Numbered from the stretch's first letter, positions 45,942 to 55,814 are shown. The stretch is DNA of 63,199 nucleotides from an uncultured Nostoc sp. (GCF_937863485.1 NZ_CALMFY010000169.1:1-63199), one strand, 5' to 3'. Program-made: numbers and translations. The notes: a model not told the origin generated them from the letters alone.

Positions 45942-46286
45942 TCAAGCAGTTGGGACTATCTGAATTTGATCGGAAACAACCAAAGCGGCGTATTTGAGTG
46001 CCTGTTGAATATCTTCAGCTTCTAGTTCTGGATAGGCTTGTAATACCTCTGCAACGGACTTACTATTCGCTAGCATCTTGAGGATGACACTAACAGTGAT
46101 TCGCATACCCCGAATTGTCGGTTGTCCCAAGCAAATATTAGGATTAAGCGTGATGCGATCAAGTTTTTCTATGTTTCTCTGCGTGCAGCTGCCTTGCAGC
46201 TTAATTATAGTGCGTACACGCGCTAATTTATCTAGTTTAATCTGCCCCTTACCCCTCTTTGAAGTGATGGACATGATATCACTCAC
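45942..46286 (-). CDS. DUF433 antitoxin
   Basis: The C-terminal 75 residues are a DUF433 domain (DRITLNPNICLGQPTIRGMR, ILKMLANSKSVAEVLQAYPE, EDIQQALKYAA), a small winged-helix DNA-binding antitoxin usually paired with DUF5615. The N-terminal 40 residues (MSDIMSITSKRGKGQIKLDK) are not typical and may come from repeat or upstream DNA, so the start is uncertain. It is probably expressed as an orphan, because its toxin partner just downstream is broken. Confidence 0.75.
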   Translation of the reverse strand: MSDIMSITSKRGKGQIKLDKLARVRTIIKLQGSCTQRNIEKLDRITLNPNICLGQPTIRGMRITVSVILKMLANSKSVAEVLQAYPELEAEDIQQALKYAALVVSDQIQIVPTA

Positions 46287-46290
46287 CTGT

Positions 46291-46319
46291 GCGATGCCTG
46301 CGGCGGGCTACGCCTACGC
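46291..46319 (+). repeat. Full palindromic repeat GCGATGCCTGCGGCGGGC...
   Basis: The cleanest copy in the window: GCGATGCCTGCGGCGGGC followed by TACGCCTACGC. It lies 5 bases upstream of the DUF433 start on the opposite strand. Read forward it encodes AMPAAGYAYA. Confidence 0.85.
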
Positions 46320-46469
46320 TAATGTTTGCTATTAGCTTGATATCAGTGCGATCGCATTTGCTACTCGTTGAAATTGAGATCACAAAGTCTGGGAATTTTG
46401 CGATTATTTGCTACTTTAAACTATATGCAAATAATTTAAATTTATCCATTTCAAGCATTTCGCCGAAGT

Positions 46470-47385
46470 GTGGCAACGGTAATGCAAGTAGTTCCAAAGG
46501 AGCTACTCTACGTGACAATTTTGACATTACTGGGTGGTTCAAGCCCAGCGATCGCCATTTGGCTCAACAAGGTGATCATTGATGAAATTACCCGCTTATT
46601 GAGCATCGGGACAACGCAGAATGCTATCGCCCTGATACTTTCCCAACCTTTGCTACTCTCCAGTATTGCGGGTTCAATGCTGGTGAATTTGGTGAGTGAT
46701 GCGATCGCTAGCATCAATAACTTTAACAAAGGCATGGGGAGAAGTCAGGGAATCAGCTGTTAAGAATTGGAACTTTCAAAGAAATGGGAATCATCATCGG
46801 CAAGCTTTATCAGGTCTAAATGGAACTGAGTATCAAGCATCACAGACAGGTATTTACATCAAAAATCTGTCCTTTACTTATCCCAATAACGATGCCTACG
46901 ACGGTAAACCACGCCCAATCCTAAAAAACATCAACCTAACGATTCACCCCAACAAGATGATTGTACTAATGGGTGAGAATGGTGCTGGCAAGACCACTTT
47001 AGCAAAGCTATTGTGTCGCCTTTATGACCCTAGCCAAGGTGCGATTATTTGGAATGGGCAAGATTTTCGCTCGCTCCCGTTAGAAGATTTGCGATCGCGG
47101 ATTGATGTAGTTGTACAAGATTACGCTCGTTTTTCGACTACTGTGCGGGAGAATGTTGCCTTTGAGGATTTACCTAAAATGCAGGATGACGACGCTATCA
47201 CCTCAGCGATCGCCAAGGCTGGTTTAGCTGGAGTAATTCAAAACCTCGATCACGGTTTGGAAACTCTCTTAGGCAAATAACTAGAACACGGTCAAATTAT
47301 CGAGGTAGGCACTCATGACGAACTCATCGCACTAGGCGGACAGTATCACTTAATGTTTACTCGTCAAGCCAGTAATTATAACTGA
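46470..47385 (+). pseudogene. ABC exporter (permease-ATPase), two internal deletions
   Basis: The left part encodes the start of an ABC exporter membrane domain (PKELLYVTILTLLGGSSPAI, WLNKVIIDEITRLL) to about ASINNF. Then, in another frame, comes the ATPase domain from IKNLSFTYPNN with Walker A GENGAGKTTLAKLL to LDHGLETLLGK and a TAA at 47278-47280. The ABC signature, Walker B and H-loop are absent, and the frame resumes as LEHGQIIEVGTHDELIALGG to a TGA at 47383. So roughly 230 membrane-domain residues and the catalytic second half are deleted. The gene cannot make a functional transporter. Confidence 0.85.
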
Positions 47386-47636
47386 GTGTGGAGTGGGGGT
47401 TTCAAAGCCTCTCTCCGCTTGCCTAACGGCAGGCTGACGCCAACGGGAAGAGGTTTTGTGAAAATTTTAGTATTATGTATTACTTATTTAAATATTATTA
47501 TAAGTAATTTAACTTACCACCTTACAAAAAATTGTAAATAAAAACCGTGTTGACTCTGAAGCCAAGAATGATGTTTCTGTTGAATTATTAAGGTATCCAA
47601 GATAACTAATTGCTTGTTAAAAGTACTGTTAAAAAA

Positions 47637-48005
47637 ATGGCAACTGACTTTAATCAAAACCAAACCCCAGATTCTCCTTGGAATCCTTTCCTCCCCACTA
47701 AAAGAGATATAAGCAGAACTGAAGAACTAGCACAAAAAAGCCCTATCGTTGCTGGTGTGTTAACATTTTTTCTTCCTTTTGCTACCATGATTTATCTCAA
47801 CAGAGGAGTAAATAATCTAAAAATTCTTGGATACGTATTTGTCGCTGGTTTTATATTAGGTATAGTTTCATACCAAGAGAAAGATACTGGAAACATGAAA
47901 AGAGTAAGTAATCTAGTCGGATTATGTGGTCAAGTAGCTTTAATTACCGAAAATGTCAAAGCAGTTACTTTAGCCCGTAAGCGATTAAGTTCTAAGCAGT
48001 CTTAA
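47637..48005 (+). CDS. Small two-helix membrane protein, hypothetical
   Basis: A 122-residue protein from ATG 47637 (the frame also extends to a TTG at 47610). A Gln/Asn/Pro-rich N-terminus precedes two hydrophobic helices (IVAGVLTFFLPFATMIYL, ILGYVFVAGFILGIVSY) separated by NRGVNNLK, then a basic tail. I recognise no family. It ends 79 bases before a strong hairpin terminator, which suggests a real transcript. Confidence 0.6.
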   Translation: MATDFNQNQTPDSPWNPFLPTKRDISRTEELAQKSPIVAGVLTFFLPFATMIYLNRGVNNLKILGYVFVAGFILGIVSYQEKDTGNMKRVSNLVGLCGQVALITENVKAVTLARKRLSSKQS

Positions 48006-48084
48006 TAATTACTAAATATTAACTACTGTCCTTGAGTAGAAAATTACAAACAAGCTTTTACTATTCAGTATAAAAGTTTGCCCA

Positions 48085-48128
48085 TATCTAAGCCAAGCCT
48101 GCTTGCAAAAGCAGGCTTGGCTTAGATA
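48085..48128. terminator. Bidirectional terminator between convergent genes
   Basis: A 20-bp perfect stem (TATCTAAGCCAAGCCTGCTT and its complement) with loop GCAA, followed by ATATTTTAC. It separates the 47637 gene (plus) from bciB (minus). Confidence 0.92.
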
Positions 48129-48151
48129 ATATTTTACACAAACGGTAAACA

Positions 48152-49345
48152 TTATTCTGGTAACTTATATTGCCCAACAATACGCTTGGCAAACTCTGGA
48201 ACGTGGGCTTCTAATTTTTCTGGATGATTTCGCTTCACATACAAATAATTCCGAGTAAAGTGAGAATCAATCGAAAACCGCGCATACTCTAAACCCTTGG
48301 GGCCGATTTTTTCGATGACCACACCCATCAGTTTTGCTGCCCACATCGGGAGGGTAACGCCTTTATCGTAAGCGGGAATGCTTTGCTGTGCAGCTTCCTT
48401 GCGGTTGCCTTTAGACATGACTCCTTGGGTGTCTAACTGGTCTTTCACCAAATCTAGCATTTCCTTACCAGTGTCATTTCTAACTACAATCCATTGCCAG
48501 CCGAAGGGTGCGCCCATGTAGCCAACGACTAAATCGGCTAGGGAGTTGACGTAATCAAAGCAACTCATACAGGATGGGGCAAAGACATCTTTGAGTTGGT
48601 TTGTCTTCAAGCCAAAGAAAGGCACTGTTTCTGATGAGCCATCCTCATGTTTGAAGTGAACCCGGAAGTCTTGCATGAATTCGTAATGCACAACTGTCTG
48701 TGGCGATCGGCTGGTGGTTTCTAAGAATTTTTGCAGTCCGGCGCGGTTAACATTATCTACGCAGGGTGTACCCAAAACATACAGCTTTTCTAAGCCAAGT
48801 TGTTTTTCTACAGCTCGTAATGCCTGAATTTGGCAACCAACACCAATTACTAACAGCCGCTTCATTCCCGATTTTTCTATCTGTTCCAACACCGAAAGGT
48901 TCGGGGAAAGTGTTGGTTTATTTACCCGCGCTGCTAGTATTTCTTCTGGAGTCCGGGCGATGATCGGCATAGGTTGAAAGCGGTCTTCTTTGGTGTTTTG
49001 CACACAGACGACACCTTCAACTAAGCCGCGATTGAGCATTTCAATGGCAATGCTGCTAACAATACCCGTCCATTGTGCGCCTTCGATGGGCTGTTGTTTC
49101 CGCGCCGCTATCATGTCTTGGTGAACACCAAAGTACAGTTCATCAAGGTTGTCGAGATGGCGCGATCGCGTGTGTGTTTCTTCTTCAAGTTCGCCTATTT
49201 GCTGATTAATAAAAGCGCAGGCTTCCTTGACATAGTGAATATAGTATGTATCGCATAGTCCGCACTCGCTACAGAGTTCTTTAGCAGGGCGGCGGCTGGT
49301 AGGCTTTAAGGCTCTGGCTTTTTTGTGAGGAGAAACTGAGGTCAT
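48152..49345 (-). CDS. bciB: Ferredoxin-dependent divinyl chlorophyllide 8-vinyl reductase (BciB/Slr1923 type)
   Basis: A 397-residue flavin and iron-sulfur protein of the F420-hydrogenase beta-subunit family. In cyanobacteria the Slr1923-type member reduces the 8-vinyl group of divinyl chlorophyllide during chlorophyll synthesis; the plant relative is 7-hydroxymethyl chlorophyll a reductase. Cys clusters are visible: ELCSECGLC near 22-30, IGVGCQIQALR, LGTPCVDNVNR and SCMSCFDYVN, with the family block GYMGAPFGWQWIVVRND. ATG at 49345. The C-terminus ends 24 bases from the shared terminator. Which of the two reductase activities it has rests on the cyanobacterial context. Confidence 0.88.
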   Translation of the reverse strand: MTSVSPHKKARALKPTSRRPAKELCSECGLCDTYYIHYVKEACAFINQQIGELEEETHTRSRHLDNLDELYFGVHQDMIAARKQQPIEGAQWTGIVSSIAIEMLNRGLVEGVVCVQNTKEDRFQPMPIIARTPEEILAARVNKPTLSPNLSVLEQIEKSGMKRLLVIGVGCQIQALRAVEKQLGLEKLYVLGTPCVDNVNRAGLQKFLETTSRSPQTVVHYEFMQDFRVHFKHEDGSSETVPFFGLKTNQLKDVFAPSCMSCFDYVNSLADLVVGYMGAPFGWQWIVVRNDTGKEMLDLVKDQLDTQGVMSKGNRKEAAQQSIPAYDKGVTLPMWAAKLMGVVIEKIGPKGLEYARFSIDSHFTRNYLYVKRNHPEKLEAHVPEFAKRIVGQYKLPE

Positions 49346-49399
49346 GTAAATTTTTTGTTTTATTCAGTAATCGCTTTTATTACAATACCTTCACTCGCT

Positions 49400-49584
49400 A
49401 TGAACTTCACGATAGAGATTGAACAAGAAGCAAATGGGCGCAATAAGCTGAAGTGATTAATTTTCCTGGTGTACTGGCTTATGGGCAGACACGAGAAGAA
49501 GCTGTTGCTAGAGTTCAAGGATTAACTCTGCGTGTGTTAGTAGATAAGGTGGAACATGAAGAAGTAACTCCAGTCAATGCTTAA
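49400..49584 (+). pseudogene. HicB-family antitoxin, frameshifted
   Basis: ATG 49400 opens MNFTIEIEQEANGR, then the frame breaks near 49440. In the next frame, AEVINFPGVLAYGQTREEAV, ARVQGLTLRVLVDKVEHEE completes a HicB-like antitoxin to the TAA at 49582. No HicA toxin lies next to it. Confidence 0.75.
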
Positions 49585-49655
49585 GTAATTTTTCCGAAGA
49601 CGTAACAGTTTAATTCAGTCTACGCTCTGGGTAATAAGGCTACTCAGATAAACTC

Positions 49656-50531
49656 ATGGGACTTGACGACCAAACTAACTCAGCGCAGCACGCTCTAAAA
49701 AAGTTACGTGCAGCAACAGCTAGCGCCAGTGCAGCTCAAAAAATTGCTCAACGAGATTACGAGCAAGCTTAAACTGAAGCTAATAAATGGGTACGGCGAT
49801 ATAAACTTGCATTGAAAGAAGGTCGTGAAGATTTAGCTGGTCATGCACAATTCCAGAAGGAACGTTACCAAGCAATAGCTAGCAGACTGAAAAACCTTGT
49901 AGACGAGCAAACACCACAAGTAGATAACATTAAATTTAACCTGGCTTCTTGGGAGAGCAAAATTTCTGAAACACAGAATGAAGTGTTACTCAGCAATCCT
50001 AATCCTAATATTTATATGGGTGTTTTCGAGTATATGGAAGAGAAAGTTTTACAGATTGAAGCCAGTTCAATAGTGGTTTCACAGCCCGATGATTTTCAGA
50101 AGGATATTTTGCTCAACTTTGAAGACACTGACGAGAAATTAAAACGGCTCAAAGAACAAATATCACCACATAAACTGCAAAGTCAATCTCCGGATAAAAA
50201 GGATACTAAAGCAACATTAGCAGAGGCTATTTGCGAGACAAAAGAAGCTGTAAACACCGCTGTTAACAATAAAGAGTGTATCCAGAAAGATTATGATAAA
50301 GCTCAAGAGGAAGTTAAATTCTGGAATAGAAAGGCTCATATAGCTTTGAAAAATAATGATGATAATTTAGCTATTAAAGCTGTACTCAAGAAAAAAGTTC
50401 AAAACAAAATTGCGCTTACTCTTCAAACTCAGCTTCAGCAGCAGGAAGCAACAGTAGCTGTACTCAGACAAAATCTGATGACTCTAGAAAATTTCAAGAA
50501 AACAGTATTGAATCAGAAACAATATCTCTGA
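49656..50531 (+). pseudogene. PspA/IM30-like coiled-coil gene with one in-frame TAA
   Basis: From ATG 49656 the frame reads MGLDDQTNSAQHALKKLRAA, ASASAAQKIAQRDYEQA, then TAA (49770-49772), then a further 250 open codons of Gln/Glu/Lys-rich coiled coil (TEANKWVRRYKLALKEGRED ... VFEYMEEKVLQIEASS ... ATVAVLRQNLMTLENFKKT). The pattern is PspA/IM30-like, a membrane-stress protein. The stop is the only lesion in the main body; CAA to TAA is a plausible cause. A truncated product from a TTG at 49812 is conceivable. At its 3' end the frame shifts into a WD40 fragment (50532-50655), so it was once probably fused to a WD40 protein. Confidence 0.7.
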
Positions 50532-50655
50532 CAACCCAGTTACCTGAAAGCTGGAGATGTGTACGCACACTCAAGGGTGACTTAGCAGCAGTTAATGTGA
50601 TCGCTATCAGTCCTGATGCTACTACCTTACTTAGTGGCAGTGATCATAGACAAAC
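50532..50655 (+). pseudogene. WD40 gene fragment, partial duplicate of 52565-52688
   Basis: Read in its own frame it gives LTTQLPESWRCVRTLKGDLA and AVNVIAISPDATTLLSGSD before running into unrelated sequence. The DNA is about 92 percent identical by eye to 52565-52688 inside the WD40-DnaJ gene, with about a dozen differences over 130 bases. It is the stump of a second, mostly lost copy attached to the PspA-like gene. 50656-50803 shows nothing I recognise. Confidence 0.8.
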
Positions 50656-50803
50656 TTGTACCAGATAGATTTACAGAACTTGTCAAAATTGACTCTGACT
50701 ATGATACAATTCGCCAAAACCAAGTGTTCAAAATTTCAGTTAATAGTTTTTTGTGGCGAGTGAACAATGAACATCGCTGTAAAGATTTGAGTCTTTTATC
50801 AAA

Positions 50804-51667
50804 ATGAATTCATACACTGAAACAGAATTCTTTGTTGGTGCTATTCCGTACCAAATGTACGTTCAATATTACCAACCGAAGAAAGACCATAATTCAGTTC
50901 CTATTGTGCTTTTACATGGCGCTTTTCATACAGGAACTTGCTTTGTCAAAACACCTGATAATCGCCAAGGTTGGGCAGCATATCTGGCAGAACTTGGCTG
51001 GGAAACGTATATTGTTGACTTGCCAGGGCATAGTCGATCGGGGTTTGTGCCAGACTTCCCCCTGATGTCATATCAGAGGATAATCAATGCTACTGTCGCG
51101 CTACTCGAACAGATTGGCCCGGCTGTTATTCTTACCCACAGTATGTCTGGTGTTGTTGGTTGGCAGACGGCAAAAACTCATCCCAAACTTGTTAAAGCTA
51201 TTGTAGCCATTGCACCAAGTCCACCAGCCGATTTATTACCAGCGACCTCAAAAAACTCTCACGAGGCTTTTCCCGAAGACCGTCCACGTATTTACTCGCG
51301 TGAAGATACTAAGAAATACTTCACTAACTCAAATACTTTTCCGCAAGAGAATTTTGAGAATTACTTTTGCAGTTTGGTTGCTGAGAGTGCGCGGATTAGC
51401 AACGAACTTAGAAATGTTGAAGGACGAGGGCTTTATATTTGCGACCCTCAGGTACTATTTGATATTCCCATATGTGTGATTACGGGCGACCAAGACCCGC
51501 GCCATCCTCGTGAGGTAGATGCAGAAACTGCAAAATACTTCCGAGGTGATTTTATTTGGCTTCCTGAAGTTGGACTCTCTGGTCACGGTCATATGCAAAT
51601 GCTTGAACACGGTAACTTAGCTATTGCTGACCTGTTTATCAATTGGCTGCATAGCAAAGGTCTATAG
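50804..51667 (+). CDS. Alpha/beta hydrolase
   Basis: A 287-residue alpha/beta-hydrolase-fold protein. Visible are VPIVLLHGAFHTG near 33-45 (oxyanion region), the nucleophile elbow LTHSMSGVVGW near 109-119 (Ser in the second or first position of HSMSG), the acid in ITGDQDPRHP near 227-236 and the His in GLSGHGHMQMLE near 257-268. The substrate cannot be told. ATG at 50804. It is the only intact gene among decayed PspA/WD40 material and may have arrived separately. Confidence 0.88.
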   Translation: MNSYTETEFFVGAIPYQMYVQYYQPKKDHNSVPIVLLHGAFHTGTCFVKTPDNRQGWAAYLAELGWETYIVDLPGHSRSGFVPDFPLMSYQRIINATVALLEQIGPAVILTHSMSGVVGWQTAKTHPKLVKAIVAIAPSPPADLLPATSKNSHEAFPEDRPRIYSREDTKKYFTNSNTFPQENFENYFCSLVAESARISNELRNVEGRGLYICDPQVLFDIPICVITGDQDPRHPREVDAETAKYFRGDFIWLPEVGLSGHGHMQMLEHGNLAIADLFINWLHSKGL

Positions 51668-51773
51668 TTGAAGACATGATGCAAAGAATTTTTTCAAATA
51701 AATAGCCAATTTGCACTTTGAAATGTTCAAGCAGATTAATCTACACCTTGGAGCATGAAGCTAAACAATAGAA

Positions 51774-51884
51774 TAAGTAGGTCGGCGTAAATATTTATAG
51801 TTGGCATAAGGCAGGAGGAAAGAGGGTGTTTAGCCTAGTTCATCTTTCTTTACCTAGTTTGGTTTTATTGTGCTGACTTATTTA
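51774..51884. mobile_element. MITE-like element at the 5' edge of the WD40 gene
   Basis: The ends TAAGTAGGTCGGCGTAAA and (inverted) TAAATAAGTCAGCACAAT match at 14 or so of 18 positions. The 111-bp element carries GCATAAGGCAGGAGGAAAGA and no ORF. Its right end reaches to seven bases before ATG 51891, and a GTG (51870) inside it is in frame with the WD40 gene. Part of it recurs near 21784. Confidence 0.6.
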
Positions 51885-51890
51885 CTGCTA

Positions 51891-53696
51891 ATGCTAGGAG
51901 GTAATCGAAGCGAAAAACAAAAACCAGTGACACAAAACTCTAAAACAGGTGCAGCTTTTATCGCAGGCGGAACCATAGCAGGTGCTGGTGTTTCCGCAAC
52001 GGTAGGCGGAATGGGACTAGCCGGAGGATTTGGTGCAGTCGGTATTGGTGCAACTCCTGTAGTCGGTGCTGGTGCTGTGGCTGGTGCAGCTGCTTATGGC
52101 GCTTTTAAAGCGATCGCACAGGGAGATGCTGCTGCTTTTGGTACGATGGGAATTGGTGCAGTCGGCGGTGCTGGTGTTTATAGCTTCGTCGGTAGTATGG
52201 GTTTAGTCGCACCTAAAGTAGGGCTGGCATTTGGTATTGGTGCAGTCCCGATGGCGGGAATTGGTGCAGTGGTGGGACTCGCCGCCTATGGTATTGCCAA
52301 ACTGTTAGATGAATCTGAAATTAGCGAAACTCCAGTACAGCTTTTTGAGCGAATGGAAGAGAAAGTTTTGCTGATGGATGCCTATTCAGAAGCAGTGATG
52401 GAATTAGAAGCATTTTTATCTGGTGAGGATTTCAACCAAAAATTTGCTGCTTTGGAAGTCGAAGATGAGTTGCAGGCACTTAAGACTGAATTCAAGAAAA
52501 AATCAGAATTTGTTACTCTTAAACCTTCTACTCCCAATATTGAACCAGAAAGAATATCTCTGACAACCCAGTTACCTGAAAGCTGGAGATGTGTTCGCAC
52601 ACTCAAGGGTCACTTAGCGGCAGTTAATGCGATCGCTATCAGTCCTGATGGTACTACCTTGAGCAGTGGCAGTGATGACAGACAAGTTTATCTGTGGAAC
52701 TTGAAAACCGGAAAATGGCTTTACACCTTTTCTGGATAAGCAGAGGCAGTTTTATCTGTTGCTATCAGCCCTGATGGACAGCAGATTGCAAGTGGTAGTG
52801 TCGATCGCAAAATCAGCACTTGGCAGATGGACACAAAAAAATTTCACCGGACATTCTCTTATTTAAATGCTTATAGTCATAATGGTTTTGTTAACTCGAT
52901 TGCCTACAGTCCTGATGGGGCAATTCTTGCCAGTGGTGCTGCCGATAAGACTATTAGAATTTGGGGACGCTACACGGGAACAATAAAACGCACCTTGAAT
53001 GGACACTCAGATGCAGTTTTGTCTGTCACCATCAGTCCCGATGGTAAAATCCTTGCAAGCAGTAGCGCAGATCAAACTATTAGGCTTTGGGATGTCAAAA
53101 CTTGGGAACAGCGCTACATTCTCACTGAACATTTGGGAGCTGTGAATACAGTTGTTATTAGCCTTAACAGTCAAACTCTTATTAGTGGTAGCACAGACAC
53201 TACAATAAAGGTGTGGAATCTTCAAACTGGAGAATTACTCTCCACTCTGACTGGACACTCAGCAGCGGTTTTATCTGTTGCTATCAGCCCTGATGGAAAA
53301 ACTCTTGTCAGTGCCAGCAGAGACGGTATCATCAAACTTTGGAACCTACATACTGGCGAATTACTACAAAATCTTTCTGGGCGAAATCCCGTTGCTTTCA
53401 GTCCTGATGGTAAGACGGTGGTAAGTGGCGGTAATGGTGGATGCATCAAGATTTGGAGACAAATGCAAAGCTTTGATAAATTTACTCTCGACTCCGTATT
53501 ATCTGGGAAATGGTGGGAAGTCTTGGGTGTAGATCAGAGTGATAATGCCAATGTTCTAAAACTTGCCTACATTCGATTAGTAAGACAGTATCATCCTGAT
53601 GTCAACAGTTCTGCGAACGCAAAAGCTTCAATGCAAGCAATTAATCAAGCTTATAAAGAATTCCAGGAGCAGTTAAACGCTGACAAATGTCAGTAG
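51891..53696 (+). pseudogene. WD40-repeat protein with C-terminal J domain, one in-frame TAA
   Basis: Reading from ATG 51891 (or GTG 51870 within the MITE), a Gly/Ala-rich hydrophobic domain (GAAFIAGGTIAGAGVSATVG onward) leads to a PspA-like helix (LFERMEEKVLLMDAYSEAVM), then WD40 repeats (AISPDGTTLSSGSDDRQVYL). TAA at 52737-52739 follows YTFSG, where His is expected. The same frame then continues unbroken through about five more WD40 repeats to a J domain (WWEVLGVDQS, VRQYHPDVNS with the HPD motif) ending at 53696. Only this stop prevents a 601-residue protein. It could be a recent mutation, a sequencing error, or two shorter products; a second ATG lies at 52827. Confidence 0.75.
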
Positions 53697-54178
53697 GGTA
53701 AAATATATAACTCTTCGGAAGTATTGACATTTTAAACTTTTAAAGCATTCATCTTGCATATTCTGAAAAAAAGTTATAAATTATTAGATTATAGGGGAAT
53801 AATCTGACCTCTTAGTGTCAAAAACTAATCCGGCTCAAGTAAATATACTGCAACCAGTTTTAACTTCACGCAAACCCTAAACACCACTGAAGATATATTT
53901 TTGTTTAGTAAAGCAAAGATTCCGGACATGAAACGGAACAATAAATAATCTAAAAATATATATTGTGTAACTCTTTTTAAGAATTATATTACTGCTTATA
54001 GTGAATAACAACAACTATAATTAACCCAAAGAGTAATCGATTATAAGCAAATTAACTAGCAATAAAGTTGTATAAATGTCAGCAGATTTATTTATAGTTA
54101 ATTGATTAATTTTTCTGCAAGTTATATTTGCTATTCAAAGAAGCGTTTTTGTTATGCTGAGAATAGCAAAAATAATAA
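53697..54178. other. 480-bp AT-rich spacer
   Basis: No gene, repeat family or clear promoter recognised. It separates the decayed WD40 region from the invertase gene. Confidence 0.5.
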
Positions 54179-55684
54179 ATGAAGACGCATCTACCACAAA
54201 TTCACAACCCAAATGGAGTTATTCTGGCGATGCACCTAAACGAATTGGAAACTACTGAAAATTTAAAAGAAGTGGAAGCAGCGTGGCAAGCACTAGAAAA
54301 ATCAATTCTCTACTATCAAGGCCGCCCCGTTGGTACGGTAGCTGCTTATGATGCATCTGTAGCGGCGCTCAATTATGACCAGTGCTTTGTTCGGGATTTT
54401 GTCTCTGCCGGTCTAATTTTTCTGATCAAAGGTAGAACAGATATTGTTCGCAATTTCTTAGAAGAAACCTTAAAGTTACAGCCTAAAGAGAAGGCATTAG
54501 ACGCCTATAAGCCGGGACGAGGATTAATACCAGCTAGCTTTAAAGTTGTATCAGAAAATGGGCAAGAATATTTAGAAGCAGACTTTGGTGAACATGCGAT
54601 CGCTAGAGTTACACCTGTAGATTCTTGCCTATGGTGGATTATTTTGTTGCGTGCTTATGTAGTTGCCACAGAAGATTTTTCTCTAGTCTATCAACCTGAA
54701 TTCCAAAACGGAATCAGGTTAATCATGGAAATCTGCTTGGCGAATCGTTTTGATATGTACCCAACGCTGTTGGTTCCAGATGGTGCTTGTATGATTGACC
54801 GTCGGATGGGCATTTATGGGCATCCTCTAGAACTACAAGTTCTTTTTTACACGGCATTGCGTGCATCTCGTGAACTGCTAATTTGTCAAGGGAATTCCGA
54901 TATTGTTGCAGCTATTGATAACCGTTTGCCTCTTTTATGTGCTCATATTCGCCAGCATTATTGGATAGATATTAATCGCCTGAATGCAATTTATCACTTC
55001 AAAAGTGAAGAATATGGCAAGGGTGCTGTTAATCTGTTCAACATATATGTAGATTCTGTTCCCTATTATGAATTAGATAAGTGGCTGTCAAAAAAAGGTG
55101 GTTATCTAGCAGGTAATGTTGGGCCCTCGCAGCTAGATACTCGCTTCTTTTCACTGGGAAACTTAATGGCAATTATTTCAGACTTAGCCACCGAAGAACA
55201 GTCACAAGCAATTATGACTCTCATCGAGGAACGATGGGAAGATTTGGTGGGAGATATGCCAATGAAAATTTGTTTCCCAGCTTTGGAACATGAAGAATAC
55301 AGAATTGTAACTGGATGTGACCCAAAAAATATTCCCTGGTCGTATCATAATGCTGGTAGTTGGCCAGTTTTAATGTGGATGTTGGCAGCTGCGGCTATGA
55401 AAACTAACAAAATAAGTCTTGCACAAAAGGCTATTGAAACTGCCCAAGGACGGCTGAGTACAGATGAATGGCCAGAGTATTACGACGGTAAGAAAGGGCG
55501 ACTGATTGGGAAACAAGCTAGGAAATATCAAACTTGGACAATTACTGGGTTCTTATTAGCAAAAGAACTGATGGCAAACCCCACTTATTTGCCGTTAATC
55601 AGCTTTGGGAAATTACCAGCAGAACAGGTTTCTAGAGCATGTGAGTTAGAAATCGCCAGTGTAGATCCGTATATGACTCGATAG
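54179..55684 (+). CDS. GH100 alkaline/neutral invertase
   Basis: A 501-residue glycoside hydrolase family 100 enzyme that splits sucrose into glucose and fructose in the cytoplasm. Family blocks seen are [19 protein letters not shown], the catalytic Asp region [20 protein letters not shown] near 197-216, LEVQ-like [32 protein letters not shown] near 382-398, and [14 protein letters not shown] near the end. Length is as expected. ATG at 54179, or 54230 if the first 17 residues are not used. Filamentous cyanobacteria use such enzymes for sucrose supply to heterocysts; whether this is the vegetative or the heterocyst paralogue cannot be told. Confidence 0.94.
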   Translation: MKTHLPQIHNPNGVILAMHLNELETTENLKEVEAAWQALEKSILYYQGRPVGTVAAYDASVAALNYDQCFVRDFVSAGLIFLIKGRTDIVRNFLEETLKLQPKEKALDAYKPGRGLIPASFKVVSENGQEYLEADFGEHAIARVTPVDSCLWWIILLRAYVVATEDFSLVYQPEFQNGIRLIMEICLANRFDMYPTLLVPDGACMIDRRMGIYGHPLELQVLFYTALRASRELLICQGNSDIVAAIDNRLPLLCAHIRQHYWIDINRLNAIYHFKSEEYGKGAVNLFNIYVDSVPYYELDKWLSKKGGYLAGNVGPSQLDTRFFSLGNLMAIISDLATEEQSQAIMTLIEERWEDLVGDMPMKICFPALEHEEYRIVTGCDPKNIPWSYHNAGSWPVLMWMLAAAAMKTNKISLAQKAIETAQGRLSTDEWPEYYDGKKGRLIGKQARKYQTWTITGFLLAKELMANPTYLPLISFGKLPAEQVSRACELEIASVDPYMTR

Positions 55685-55703
55685 GGAAGTTAAGAGTCAT
55701 TCT

Positions 55704-55774
55704 ATTTTGGATTTTAGATTTTAGATTTTGGATTGAAGGAAAAATCTAAAATCCAAAATCCAAAATCTAAAATT
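55704..55774. repeat. GATTTTAGATTTTGGATT inverted repeat
   Basis: ATTTTGGATTTTAGATTTTA...GGATT pairs with AATCTAAAATCC...CAAAATCTAAAATT around GAAGGAAA. A common Nostoc intergenic element, also found near 39635-39795 and inside ldpA. Confidence 0.7.
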
Positions 55775-55814
55775 GGCAGAGTTAAAATACAAAAGCCTCC
55801 TGACTCATGTTTCC

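Noticed and set aside
49656..53696. Stop-codon recoding (TAA read as an amino acid)
   Set aside because: Most genes in the window end normally at TAA, several pseudogenes have other stops and frameshifts, and no recoding signal is visible.
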